This document shows positions 15,221-23,544 of a DNA stretch of 64,000 nucleotides, piece after piece. Position 1 is the stretch's first letter, and each line of letters opens with the position of its first letter. Position numbers and translations under genes: made by a program. The DNA comes from Croceibacterium aestuarii (lineage in GTDB: Bacteria > Pseudomonadota > Alphaproteobacteria > Sphingomonadales > Sphingomonadaceae): assembly GCF_030657335.1 (NCBI RefSeq), contig NZ_CP131039.1, forward strand, positions 3,116,501-3,180,500, written 5' to 3'. The notes under the pieces were generated by a model. That model made no database searches and was not told the DNA's origin. It saw only the letters and a list, made by a program, of their open reading frames with translations.

Positions 15221-17644
15221 ATGAGCAAACCGTGGCTCGGAGCCGCCGCCTGGAGCAAGAAGGAAGCCCGCGCTGGCGACCGCCTTCCGTACCTGCGCCT
15301 GGTCGATGCCAACACCGTGCTGCTGCGCGATGGTTCGCTGATGACCGCGCTGCAGGTTCCCGGGCTGCTGTTCGAAACCGAAGACACGATGGCGCTCAAC
15401 GCCCATGCCGCCACGCGCGAGGTCATGCTGCGCTCGACCCTCGATGCGCGCTTCGTGCTCTATCACCACGTCGTCCGCCGCCGGGTGAGCGTCTCGCTCG
15501 AAGCCAGCTTCGACGATCCGCTATCGGCGCATATCGACCAGCGCTGGCGCGACAAGCTCGACTCCGGCTCGCTGTTCGTTAACGACCAGTTCCTGACCCT
15601 CGTACGCCGTCCGGCGCGCGGCAAGGCGGGGTTGGCCGAAAAGGCCGCGCGCATGTGGCGCCGCAAGGGGCGCGAGGAACTCGAGGCCGATCCGCGCGAA
15701 CTGCGCTCGCTCAAGGCCGCGGCCCAGGCGCTGACCGCCTCGCTCGGCGATTACGGCGCGCAGGTGCTGGGCGACTACACGGGGCCGAGCGGCGCGACCA
15801 ACAACGAAGTCCTCGAGCTGCTGAGCGCGCTCTACAACGGCGAGATGCGCCCGGTGCGGCGCCCGTCGGACGAGACCGACATCGGCCAGATGCTGCCGTA
15901 TCGCCGCGCCAGCTTCGGTCTCGACGCGATGGAGCTGCGCGGCTCGGGCGGGTCGGATTTCGCCGCCATCCTCAGCCTCAAGGACTATCCCGAGGCAACC
16001 AGCCCGGGCCTGCTCGACGCGCTGCTGCGGCTGCCGTGCGAAATGGTCGTCTCCGAAAGCTTTGCCCCGTACGACCGCCAGGTCGCTCGCGAACGCATCG
16101 ACCTTTCGCTGCGCCGCCTGCGCTCGGCCGACGAGGAAGCGGTCGCCGAACGCGGCGACATGGCCTCGGCTCGTGACGCACTGGGTTCCGGCTCGGTTGT
16201 TTTCGGCGACCATCACCTGACCGTGCTCGTGCGCGAGCGCAGCCTCGACCGGCTCGACGACGCCGCCGCCGCCTGCTCTGCCGCGCTGGCCGACACCGGC
16301 GCCATTGCCGTGCGCGAGGACACCAACTTCGAACCGGCGTTCTGGGGCCAGTTTCCCGGCAATGAGCAATACCTCGTGCGCCGGGCGATGATTTCGAGCG
16401 CCAACATGGCAAGCTTCGGATCGCTCCACGGTTTCGCGCTCGGCAGGGCCGAGGGCAATCACTGGGGCGATGCGGTGACGCTGCTCGAAACCACCAGCGC
16501 CACGCCCTTCTTTTTCAATTTTCATCACGGCGACCTGGGCAACTTTTCGGTCATCGGTCCATCGGGCTCGGGCAAGACCGTGGTGATGAATTTCCTCGCC
16601 GCGCAGGCGCAGAAATTCAGCCCTCGTACGATCCTTTTCGACAAGGATCGCGGCGCCGAACTGTTCGTTCGGGGCATCGGCGGGCGCTACGACCGGATCC
16701 ACGCCGGCGAACCTGCCGGCTTCAACCCGCTCGCGCTGCCCGACAACGCCACCAACCGCGCCTTCCTGCGCGACTGGTTCGCGGTACTCCTCAAGGCCGA
16801 GGGGCCGGAAGAGTTCTCGACAATCGCTGCTGCGGTCGATGCCGCCTATGCCAACGATGCCGGGCTGCGCCGTCTGCGCCATTTCCGCGAGCTGCTGTCC
16901 GGCTCGCGCCGCCCCCAGGCCGGCGATCTCGCCGACCGCCTCGGTCCCTGGATCGAAAACGGCGAGCACGCCTGGCTGTTCGACAACGTGGCCGACCGAC
17001 TCGACCTCTCGGCACGGGTGCTGGGGTTCGACATGACCGCGCTCCTCGACAGTCCGCGCCTGCGTACCCCGGTGATGATGTACCTGTTCCACCGGATCGA
17101 GGAGCGGCTCGACGGCGAGCCGACGATGATCCTGGTCGACGAGGGCTGGAAGGCGCTCGACGACGAGGTCTTCGCCGCGCGCATTCGCGACTGGCTCAAG
17201 ACCTTGCGCAAGCGCAACGCGCTGGTCGGCTTCGCCACCCAGTCCGCGCGCGACGCGCTCGACAGCCGCATCGCCACCGCGCTGGTCGAGCAGACCGCGA
17301 CGATGATCTTCATGCCCAACGCCAAGGCCCGCGCAGAGGACTATTGCGACGGCTTTGGTCTCACCGAACACGAACTGGCGCTGATCCGCAGCCTGCCGGC
17401 GCACAGCCGGGCCTTCCTCGTGCGCCAGCCCGACGCCTCGGTAGTCGTCAGGCTCGATCTGTCGGGGGCACCCGAAGTCCTGACTATCCTTTCCGGCCGC
17501 GAATCGACCGTGCGCCGTCTCGATCTGCTGCGCGAAGCGGTCGGCGACGAGCCCGCGGCCTGGTATCCCCCACTCACCGGCCGCGCCTGGCCCGGCGAGC
17601 CGCAGGAAGACGAAGACGAATTCTCGATGGCGGCCGCCGAATGA
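15221..17644 (+). CDS. virB4: VirB4-like type IV secretion ATPase
   Basis: 807 residues, typical for VirB4. The N-terminal ~400 residues are the CagE/TrbE/VirB4 domain. Walker A is GPSGSGKTVVMNF with Lys452 and Walker B is MILVDEGWKAL, with the downstream FATQSARDALDS motif. It supplies energy for pilus assembly and transfer. The start at 15221 gives MSKPWLGAAAWSKKE; codons upstream overlap virB3 in another frame. Its stop overlaps the virB6 start by ATGA. Confidence 0.96.
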   Translation: MSKPWLGAAAWSKKEARAGDRLPYLRLVDANTVLLRDGSLMTALQVPGLLFETEDTMALNAHAATREVMLRSTLDARFVLYHHVVRRRVSVSLEASFDDPLSAHIDQRWRDKLDSGSLFVNDQFLTLVRRPARGKAGLAEKAARMWRRKGREELEADPRELRSLKAAAQALTASLGDYGAQVLGDYTGPSGATNNEVLELLSALYNGEMRPVRRPSDETDIGQMLPYRRASFGLDAMELRGSGGSDFAAILSLKDYPEATSPGLLDALLRLPCEMVVSESFAPYDRQVARERIDLSLRRLRSADEEAVAERGDMASARDALGSGSVVFGDHHLTVLVRERSLDRLDDAAAACSAALADTGAIAVREDTNFEPAFWGQFPGNEQYLVRRAMISSANMASFGSLHGFALGRAEGNHWGDAVTLLETTSATPFFFNFHHGDLGNFSVIGPSGSGKTVVMNFLAAQAQKFSPRTILFDKDRGAELFVRGIGGRYDRIHAGEPAGFNPLALPDNATNRAFLRDWFAVLLKAEGPEEFSTIAAAVDAAYANDAGLRRLRHFRELLSGSRRPQAGDLADRLGPWIENGEHAWLFDNVADRLDLSARVLGFDMTALLDSPRLRTPVMMYLFHRIEERLDGEPTMILVDEGWKALDDEVFAARIRDWLKTLRKRNALVGFATQSARDALDSRIATALVEQTATMIFMPNAKARAEDYCDGFGLTEHELALIRSLPAHSRAFLVRQPDASVVVRLDLSGAPEVLTILSGRESTVRRLDLLREAVGDEPAAWYPPLTGRAWPGEPQEDEDEFSMAAAE

Positions 17645-18795
17645 GCGCCGCAGCTTGCCAGCAAGCGGTCGAGCAGGTCGGCAGCGGCATCGCCGCCAGC
17701 CTGCAGGGCGTGGACTGCGCCGCCAGCGGCATGGCGCAAGCGGCCTTTTCGCGCCTGTTCGGCACTGGCGGATCGCTGGTCCCGGCGCTGACCATCCTGC
17801 TGACGCTCTACGTCGCGCTGTTCGCCTTTGCACTGATCACCGGCCGCAGCCGCGTCGGCGTGTCCTCGCTCACCCCGCGTATCGTCACGCTGGGTCTCGT
17901 CCTGACCTTTGCGACCAGCTGGATCGCTTACCAGAGCGTCGTCTGGAACCTCGCCACCGGCGCTCCGAACGAGATCGCCGCGCTTCTCACCGGCACGCCG
18001 GGCAATGCGACGATGGTCTTCGCGCAGAACATCGACGTGGTGTTCCAAGCCCTGATCGAAGCTTCGGGTGAAGGTTCGCCGGATTCGGCCTTCTCGCCGC
18101 CTGGACTGCTGTGGCTCGGCGGCACCCTGTTCCTGCTCGCCACGGTGGGGCTGCTGGCAACGACCCGCATCGCTCTCGCCATCCTCCTCGCCATCGGGCC
18201 CGTCTTCGTGGTCTTCGCACTCTTTCCCGGCACCCGCGGCCTGTTCGTCGGCTGGCTCAAGGGGGTGGTGATGCTGGCGCTTGCCCCGCTGTTCGCGGTC
18301 CTCGGCGGATCGCTGATGCTCGAACTCTCGGTCCCGGTCCTCTCGGCGCTTGTCGCGACGCCCGGGCAGATCGACGCCCAGGCGGCCATGGCCTTTTTCA
18401 TGATCGCCGCGGTCCACACCGCGCTGATGGTCATGACGCTCAAGGTTGCCGGGACGATGGTCGCCGGCTGGAACGTCTTCGGCATGGCCGGAAGCACTCG
18501 CCAAGAAAGCACTTCGTCGACCGGTGCGGTGGACCGCGCGATGCCCGCGTATGCTCCTCAGCCGACCGGGTTCGCGGTGGATCAGGCGCGCGGCGCTTCG
18601 CCTTCGCGCGAGATTCGCCTCGCGGCCCCGGCGCCGCTCGCCGCCAACGATGCCGGCGCAGTCGGCAACCGCCGTGAGGTCGGCATTTCCGCCGCCACCG
18701 GGCAACCCGCGGGCACCAGTTCGATTTCGCGCGTGGCCGGTGTCGGAAGCCGCTTTCGCAGCCCGCCCGCGCGCAAGACGGAGAAAATGAAATGA
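17641..18795 (+). CDS. virB6: VirB6/TrbL-like polytopic channel protein
   Basis: 384 residues. About five to six hydrophobic helices occupy residues ~40-285 (VPALTILLTLYVALFAFALI, LLWLGGTLFLLATVGLLATT, IALAILLAIGPVFVVFALFP, MAFFMIAAVHTALMVMTLKV), with a VirB6-like central loop. The last ~100 residues are hydrophilic and rich in Ser, Ala and Pro, ending KTEKMK. VirB6 forms the inner-membrane part of the channel. Overlaps with virB4 and virB9 are both ATGA. Confidence 0.9.
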   Translation: MSAAACQQAVEQVGSGIAASLQGVDCAASGMAQAAFSRLFGTGGSLVPALTILLTLYVALFAFALITGRSRVGVSSLTPRIVTLGLVLTFATSWIAYQSVVWNLATGAPNEIAALLTGTPGNATMVFAQNIDVVFQALIEASGEGSPDSAFSPPGLLWLGGTLFLLATVGLLATTRIALAILLAIGPVFVVFALFPGTRGLFVGWLKGVVMLALAPLFAVLGGSLMLELSVPVLSALVATPGQIDAQAAMAFFMIAAVHTALMVMTLKVAGTMVAGWNVFGMAGSTRQESTSSTGAVDRAMPAYAPQPTGFAVDQARGASPSREIRLAAPAPLAANDAGAVGNRREVGISAATGQPAGTSSISRVAGVGSRFRSPPARKTEKMK

Positions 18796-19568
18796 GCCGC
18801 CTGTTGCCCGCTATCGCCGCCGTTGCCCTCGTCGGGCTGGCCGCGCCGCTGCATGCCGAGGACCCGCGTCTCGTCAGTCGGCTCTTCGACGAGACCCAGG
18901 TCGTTCGGGTCGAGGGCAAGGCCAACGTTCAGACGACCATCAAGTTCGGCGACGACGAACTGATCGAAAACGTCGCCGTCGGCGATTCGCAGGCCTGGCA
19001 GGTCACCCCGAACAAGCGCGCCAATCTGCTGTTCGTCAAACCGCTCGCCGACCGCGCCGCGACCAACATGACCGTCATCACCAACGAACACACCTACCTG
19101 TTCGACCTGGTGGCGAACCCCAGGAACGAAAGCCCCCTTTACGTCCTTTCGTTCACCTATCCGCAAACGGTCGCCCCCGCACCCAAACGCCTTGCCCCGG
19201 CCGAAGGACCCAACGCGGTCGAACTGGCTGCCGCCCACGAGCCGCAATCGATCGTCGACCCCGCCGAACTCAACTTCGCCTGGAACAAGAGCGGTGACAG
19301 AAACCTGCTGCCGGCGCGCATTTATGACGACGGCTCCGCGACGTTTCTTGCCTGGCCCGCCGGCGATCCCGTCCCGGCGATCCTGATCAAGGACAAGGCC
19401 GGCACCGAAGGCCCGGTCAACTATGCCGTTCGCGGCGACGTCATCGTCATCGAAGGCGTGCCCGAGGAGCTGATTCTGCGCTCGGGCAAGGACATGGCGA
19501 TACTGCAGAACAATGGCCCAGCCCGGCCTTCCCCGGCGCTGGCCCGGCTCGATGAGGTCAAGCAATGA
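18792..19568 (+). CDS. virB9: VirB9-like outer-membrane complex protein
   Basis: 258 residues: signal peptide ending PLHAED, then DPRLVSRLFDETQVVRV and a beta-rich N-domain containing QTTIKFGDDELIENVAVGDS and NLLFVKPLADRAATNMTVIT. The C-terminal domain includes DDGSATFLAWP and YAVRGDVIVIEGVPEELILR, typical of VirB9/TrbG/CagX. It assembles with VirB10 in the core complex. No virB8 sits before it, where that gene is usually found, and no VirB7 lipoprotein was found beside it. Confidence 0.93.
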   Translation: MSRLLPAIAAVALVGLAAPLHAEDPRLVSRLFDETQVVRVEGKANVQTTIKFGDDELIENVAVGDSQAWQVTPNKRANLLFVKPLADRAATNMTVITNEHTYLFDLVANPRNESPLYVLSFTYPQTVAPAPKRLAPAEGPNAVELAAAHEPQSIVDPAELNFAWNKSGDRNLLPARIYDDGSATFLAWPAGDPVPAILIKDKAGTEGPVNYAVRGDVIVIEGVPEELILRSGKDMAILQNNGPARPSPALARLDEVKQ

Positions 19569-20653
19569 AATTGGCGATGCGACTGGCGGACAGATCCGCC
19601 CTCAAGGCCGAGAACGACCGCGACCCGCGCGAGGGCGAGAGCGCCGAGGTCATCGACCTTGCCAGCCGAACGGCCTATCCTACCGTCACCCAGCGCAAGG
19701 GCAAATCCGATGCCATGGGCATGGTGGCCGGCGTGGCGATCGTCGCTGTGCTCGGCATGGCGACTCTGTGGGGCATGAACTCGGCCCGGATCGAAGACCA
19801 GCGGCCGCAACCCGCACGCCAGGCCTCCCCCGCCGTGCTGCCCGCTGCCGCTCCCCAACAGCCGGCAACGGACGTCGTGCCCGCCCCCGCCCCTGCTCAG
19901 CTGGCCGATCCGGCCCCGGCGCCGGTACTGGCGAACCCGCCCGCGACCGCAGTCGGCCCGGCGGCCAATCCCTACAACACGCCCACGGTCGTGTTCGATG
20001 CAAGCTCCCTGCCGCCACCTGCCCCCGGCGCCGAGGGCGGTCCTGCCACCGGCAACGCTGCCAACGATTTCGCGAGCAAGATCGGCGGCGTCGGCGGAGC
20101 GCCGGCCCAAGCACGCAGCGATGTCGATCCCAAGACCACCGTAACGCAGGGAACGATGATCCCGGCGATTCTCGAAACCGCGATCAACACCGACGTACCT
20201 GGCTTCGCCCGCGCTGTGGTCAGCCAGGACGTGCGCAGTTTCGACGGCAGCCGCGTCCTTGTGCCGCGCTCGAGCCGCTTGATCGGACAATACCAGTCGG
20301 GCCTGCAGGGCGGCCAGAAGCGTGCCTACGTCATCTGGACGCGGCTGATCCGGCCCGACGGCGTCTCGGTCAACCTCGCCTCACCGGCCACCGGGTTCGA
20401 CGGTTCGACCGGCCTCGAAGGCAAGGTCAACAGCCACTTCTTCAAGCGGTTCGGCTCCTCGATTCTGCTTTCGGTGATTGGCGGGCTCGCCACCGGCGGG
20501 GCGTCGGTGGTGCTTGGCGGCGGAAGCAACGCGGCGAGTACGGCGCTGCAGCAGGACGGCCAGATCGCCCCTACGGTGCGAGTGCGACAGGGCGAGCCGA
20601 TCCGCGTGTTCACCGCACGCGACCTCGATTTCAGCCGCGTGCCGCGCATCTGA
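19565..20653 (+). CDS. virB10: VirB10-like core-complex protein
   Basis: 362 residues. A cytoplasmic N-terminus of ~50 residues, one membrane helix (MGMVAGVAIVAVLGMATLWG), a long Pro/Ala-rich periplasmic spacer (~75-140) and a C-terminal TrbI/VirB10 beta-barrel (TVTQGTMIPAILETAINTDV, VPRSSRLIGQYQSGLQGGQK, RPDGVSVNLASPATGFDGS, antenna-like SSILLSVIGGLATGGASVVL). It spans inner to outer membrane and relays ATP-driven changes. Overlap with virB9 is ATGA. Confidence 0.95.
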   Translation: MKLAMRLADRSALKAENDRDPREGESAEVIDLASRTAYPTVTQRKGKSDAMGMVAGVAIVAVLGMATLWGMNSARIEDQRPQPARQASPAVLPAAAPQQPATDVVPAPAPAQLADPAPAPVLANPPATAVGPAANPYNTPTVVFDASSLPPPAPGAEGGPATGNAANDFASKIGGVGGAPAQARSDVDPKTTVTQGTMIPAILETAINTDVPGFARAVVSQDVRSFDGSRVLVPRSSRLIGQYQSGLQGGQKRAYVIWTRLIRPDGVSVNLASPATGFDGSTGLEGKVNSHFFKRFGSSILLSVIGGLATGGASVVLGGGSNAASTALQQDGQIAPTVRVRQGEPIRVFTARDLDFSRVPRI

Positions 20654-20661
20654 GGCGGGTC

Positions 20662-21657
20662 ATGACAGCAGAAGTCCACCGACTGGAAACGACCGAAGGC
20701 GCGATGGCCGGCAGCGCCTATCTCGACGCCTATCTGGCGCCGTTCCGCCAATGGCTCGGCCGCGATAGCGTGACGGAAATCCTGGTCAATCGCCCGGCCG
20801 AAGTCTGGATCGAGGACAGCAATGCCCCGGGGATGCAGCGCATCGAGGCGCCGGCAATCGACGACAAGCTGATCCAGCGTCTGGCCGAGCAGGTTGCGCG
20901 CGTCAGCCACCAGGGCATCAACCGCGAGCATCCCCTGCTCGGCGCGACGCTGCCCGATGGCGCCCGCATTCAGTTCTGCGGCCCCCCGGCCACCCGGCGG
21001 CACTGGTCCATGGCTATCCGCCGGCACCGCCGTCTGGATCTGCCGCTCGATGCTTACGACACCGGTCCGCTGGCGCCCTACGTCGAACCCGAGCTGCCCG
21101 ATCCTGCCGCCCACCCTGTTGCCTTCCTGCGGGGCGCGATCGCGGCACGCAAGACGATCCTGATTTCCGGCGGCACGAGCACCGGCAAAACCACGTTCCT
21201 GAACGCGATGCTGGGCGAAATTCCGGCCGGCGAGCGCGTCGTGCTGGTCGAAGACACCCCCGAGTTGCGACTCCCCGGCGCCAACGGCGTCGGTCTCGTC
21301 GCAGTCAAGGGCGAGCTCGGCGAAGCCAAGATTACGGCCAACGAATTGCTTCAGGCCGCGCTGAGGCTGCGGCCCGATCGCATCGTTCTGGGCGAATTGC
21401 GCGGCGCCGAAAGCGTCAGCTTCCTGCGAGCGATCAACACCGGCCACCCCGGCAGCTTCTCGACCATACACGCGAACAGTTTGCGCGGCGCGCTCGAGCA
21501 GCTCTCGCTCATGGTCATGCAGACCGGCATCGGCCTGAGCCGCGCGGACACGATCGAATACGCCTCTTCGGTGATCGACGTAATCGTGCAGCTCGGGCGC
21601 AGCGAAGGTCGCCGAACGATCACCGCGATTGCCCGCACCGCCGAGTTGCTCGGCTGA
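20662..21657 (+). CDS. virB11: VirB11-like traffic ATPase
   Basis: 331 residues. N-terminal domain with ITEILVNRP-like SVTEILVNRPAEVWIE; Walker A is GGTSTGKTTF (Lys176), Asp-box VLVEDTPELRL, Walker B-like RPDRIVLGELRGAE and His-box GHPGSFSTIHANS. These are standard secretion NTPase motifs. It forms a hexamer at the inner membrane base. The ATG at 20662 lies 8 bases after the virB10 stop. It is the last gene of the virB-like operon. Confidence 0.95.
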   Translation: MTAEVHRLETTEGAMAGSAYLDAYLAPFRQWLGRDSVTEILVNRPAEVWIEDSNAPGMQRIEAPAIDDKLIQRLAEQVARVSHQGINREHPLLGATLPDGARIQFCGPPATRRHWSMAIRRHRRLDLPLDAYDTGPLAPYVEPELPDPAAHPVAFLRGAIAARKTILISGGTSTGKTTFLNAMLGEIPAGERVVLVEDTPELRLPGANGVGLVAVKGELGEAKITANELLQAALRLRPDRIVLGELRGAESVSFLRAINTGHPGSFSTIHANSLRGALEQLSLMVMQTGIGLSRADTIEYASSVIDVIVQLGRSEGRRTITAIARTAELLG

Positions 21658-21675
21658 TGACCCGCTAAAGGACGC

Positions 21676-21939
21676 TCAGCCCTTCTTTTTCTTCTTCTTG
21701 GCCTGTCCCGGGATCTTGGCGAGCTTGCCGCTGCGCGCCGTCTTGCCTTTTTTCGCCGACTTCTTCTTGGCCTTGGCTAACACGGCTTCGGCCAGACGCA
21801 CGACTTCTCCCACCCGCGGGCGGATCGAGCGATCGAGCACGGCTTGTGCAAGCTGGACTTCGGTCATCGTCGAAGTGTCCGGTCGCGCTCCGACCGCAGC
21901 CGCGGCGTCCGTTTCAATTTGCCCGTCGGGTTCCGCCAT
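21676..21939 (-). CDS. Small lysine-rich hypothetical protein
   Basis: 87 residues from the ATG at 21939. The N-terminal part is acidic to neutral (MAEPDGQIETDAAAAVG, TMTEVQLAQAVLDRSIRPRV). The last ~35 residues are very basic, with AKAKKKSAKKGKTARSGK and a terminal KKKKKKG. Such tails bind nucleic acid or acidic polymers. Since ppk and ppx are next door, a polyphosphate-associated role resembling the granule-binding basic proteins of other bacteria is possible, but this is inference. I do not recognise a family. Confidence 0.6.
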   Translation of the reverse strand: MAEPDGQIETDAAAAVGARPDTSTMTEVQLAQAVLDRSIRPRVGEVVRLAEAVLAKAKKKSAKKGKTARSGKLAKIPGQAKKKKKKG

Positions 21940-22014
21940 TATCAATCCCTGCCGCCAATCTGGCGCGCGGTATCGCCCGAGGCCGGTCGGACGGTAAAGG
22001 CAATGCGCCACTCG

Positions 22015-23544
22015 TCACATCAGTGTCAAATTCGCCCTCATCGGCAAGCGCTTGTCGACCCGGATTTCTGCGCTCATGCCGAGCCACCCGGCGAGTGTTT
22101 CGAGATCGACACGAACCGCTTCGCCGAGCAATTCGACCCCGGCAGCGTCGAGATCGAGCACCAGCGTCTCGCTTTCGACCGACAGCGAACTGCTCGCCAG
22201 AGATATGCGCGAACCTCCACCGAGACGTCGACAGAGCCTGATCGCAAGGCCCCAGCCGAGCGCTTCATGCAGGAGCCTTTCGTCCGCCAGCGCGAGCAGC
22301 TCCGACGGCAGCGCCGGCTTGTCGCAGGCACCGACGAGCGCCGCCGCCAACCGTGCGCGGCCCGGCATGTCGATACCAATCCAGCGCTTCTCCAATGCCC
22401 AGTCGAGTGCATGGCGAAGGCGGATGTTAGGTTCCAGCCTTGCGGCAGCCTGCGCGAGCAGGGTCGCTGCCAGCCGCAACCGCTCGCTCTTTGCGCCGTC
22501 GCCATTGGCTACCGGCGCGGTCCACCCGGCAATCATTGCCGCGCGCGAGATCGAGGCGCCGTGCGGCGCGGTGAAGTGGGCCACTCCTGCCAGCAGCGGG
22601 TCCTGCCGCCGAGCCAGCGCGGGGAGGCGCTGGTAGAGAATTCCTTCGCGCAGGCCCCAGGAGGAGAACACGAGTTCGGTGGGTGCCAGTTCCACCAACA
22701 TCACGCGCATCAGCGCGGCGGCGTCGGGCAAGGCCACTGCGCGCAGGCTCGAAATTCCGCTTACCTCGCGCAGACTTTCTGGATCTGTGCGAACCAGCCT
22801 CTTGGCGATGCGGTCGGCTTCCTCGACCGGAAGCTGCAGGCCATGCGGATCGGTCAGCGGGTGCCCGCTCTTGAGCATCGCGTACTTGGCGAAAGCGCGC
22901 CAGGTTCCGCCAACCATGTATAGCGGACCCGGATGCGCCGCTGCCCAGCCGGCTTTGGCAAATGCCCGGTGGACCGTGCGCTTGAACGATGCCGAACCCT
23001 TCTTGCGGAGCGATCCGAGGCGCAGGGTGCCGATCGACAGGCTCTGGCCGTCATGATCCTGGCCGTTTTCGACCGAAATGAGTTCGAGGCTGCCGCCACC
23101 GAGGTCGGCGACGACGCCGTGCGCATGGGGAAAAGCGGCAATGACACCGGTGGCGGAGGCGCGCGCCTCTTCGTCGCCGCTCAGCAGCCTGACATCGAGC
23201 CCGAGCTTGCGCACATTCTCGAGGAACCTTTCGCCGTTTTTGGCATCGCGCACCGCGGCGGTAGCGACTACGTCGACTTGCTGCACGCCGAGATCTGTGA
23301 CCAGCGCACGAAAGCGCCGCAGCCCGGCGAGCGCGAGCTCGGCCGCCTTGTCCGGAATCAGCCCGCTCTCGCCGATGTCGCGTCCCAGCTTGGCCACGAC
23401 TTTCTCGTTGAGGAACGTGTTCGGGGCCCGCGGCGGGCCGCAATAGATGACCAGACGTACAGTGTTGGAACCGATATCGATGACCGCCCGGTCAGGGCGG
23501 GCTCCGTCGGCGTCGAGCGAACCCGAAGGCCACGGGGAGCTCAC
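22015..23544 (-). CDS. ppx: Exopolyphosphatase / guanosine pentaphosphatase (Ppx/GppA family)
   Basis: 509 residues, an ASKHA-fold phosphatase. Motifs: AVIDIGSNTVRLVIY (phosphate 1 loop), VVATAAVRDAKNGERFL, SGDEEA (catalytic Glu region), VVADLGGGSLEL (phosphate 2 loop), and GGTWRAFAKYAM. It hydrolyses terminal phosphates of polyphosphate and possibly pppGpp. The C-terminal HD-like extension (~310-509) includes RAAMIAGW and RLRLAATLLAQ. It overlaps ppk by ATGA, so synthesis and breakdown enzymes are translationally coupled. Confidence 0.94.
   Translation of the reverse strand: MSSPWPSGSLDADGARPDRAVIDIGSNTVRLVIYCGPPRAPNTFLNEKVVAKLGRDIGESGLIPDKAAELALAGLRRFRALVTDLGVQQVDVVATAAVRDAKNGERFLENVRKLGLDVRLLSGDEEARASATGVIAAFPHAHGVVADLGGGSLELISVENGQDHDGQSLSIGTLRLGSLRKKGSASFKRTVHRAFAKAGWAAAHPGPLYMVGGTWRAFAKYAMLKSGHPLTDPHGLQLPVEEADRIAKRLVRTDPESLREVSGISSLRAVALPDAAALMRVMLVELAPTELVFSSWGLREGILYQRLPALARRQDPLLAGVAHFTAPHGASISRAAMIAGWTAPVANGDGAKSERLRLAATLLAQAAARLEPNIRLRHALDWALEKRWIGIDMPGRARLAAALVGACDKPALPSELLALADERLLHEALGWGLAIRLCRRLGGGSRISLASSSLSVESETLVLDLDAAGVELLGEAVRVDLETLAGWLGMSAEIRVDKRLPMRANLTLM

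Noticed and set aside
15521-17833. A minus-strand open frame of 770 codons across virB4
   Set aside because: Antisense shadow of virB4, which has all ATPase motifs.
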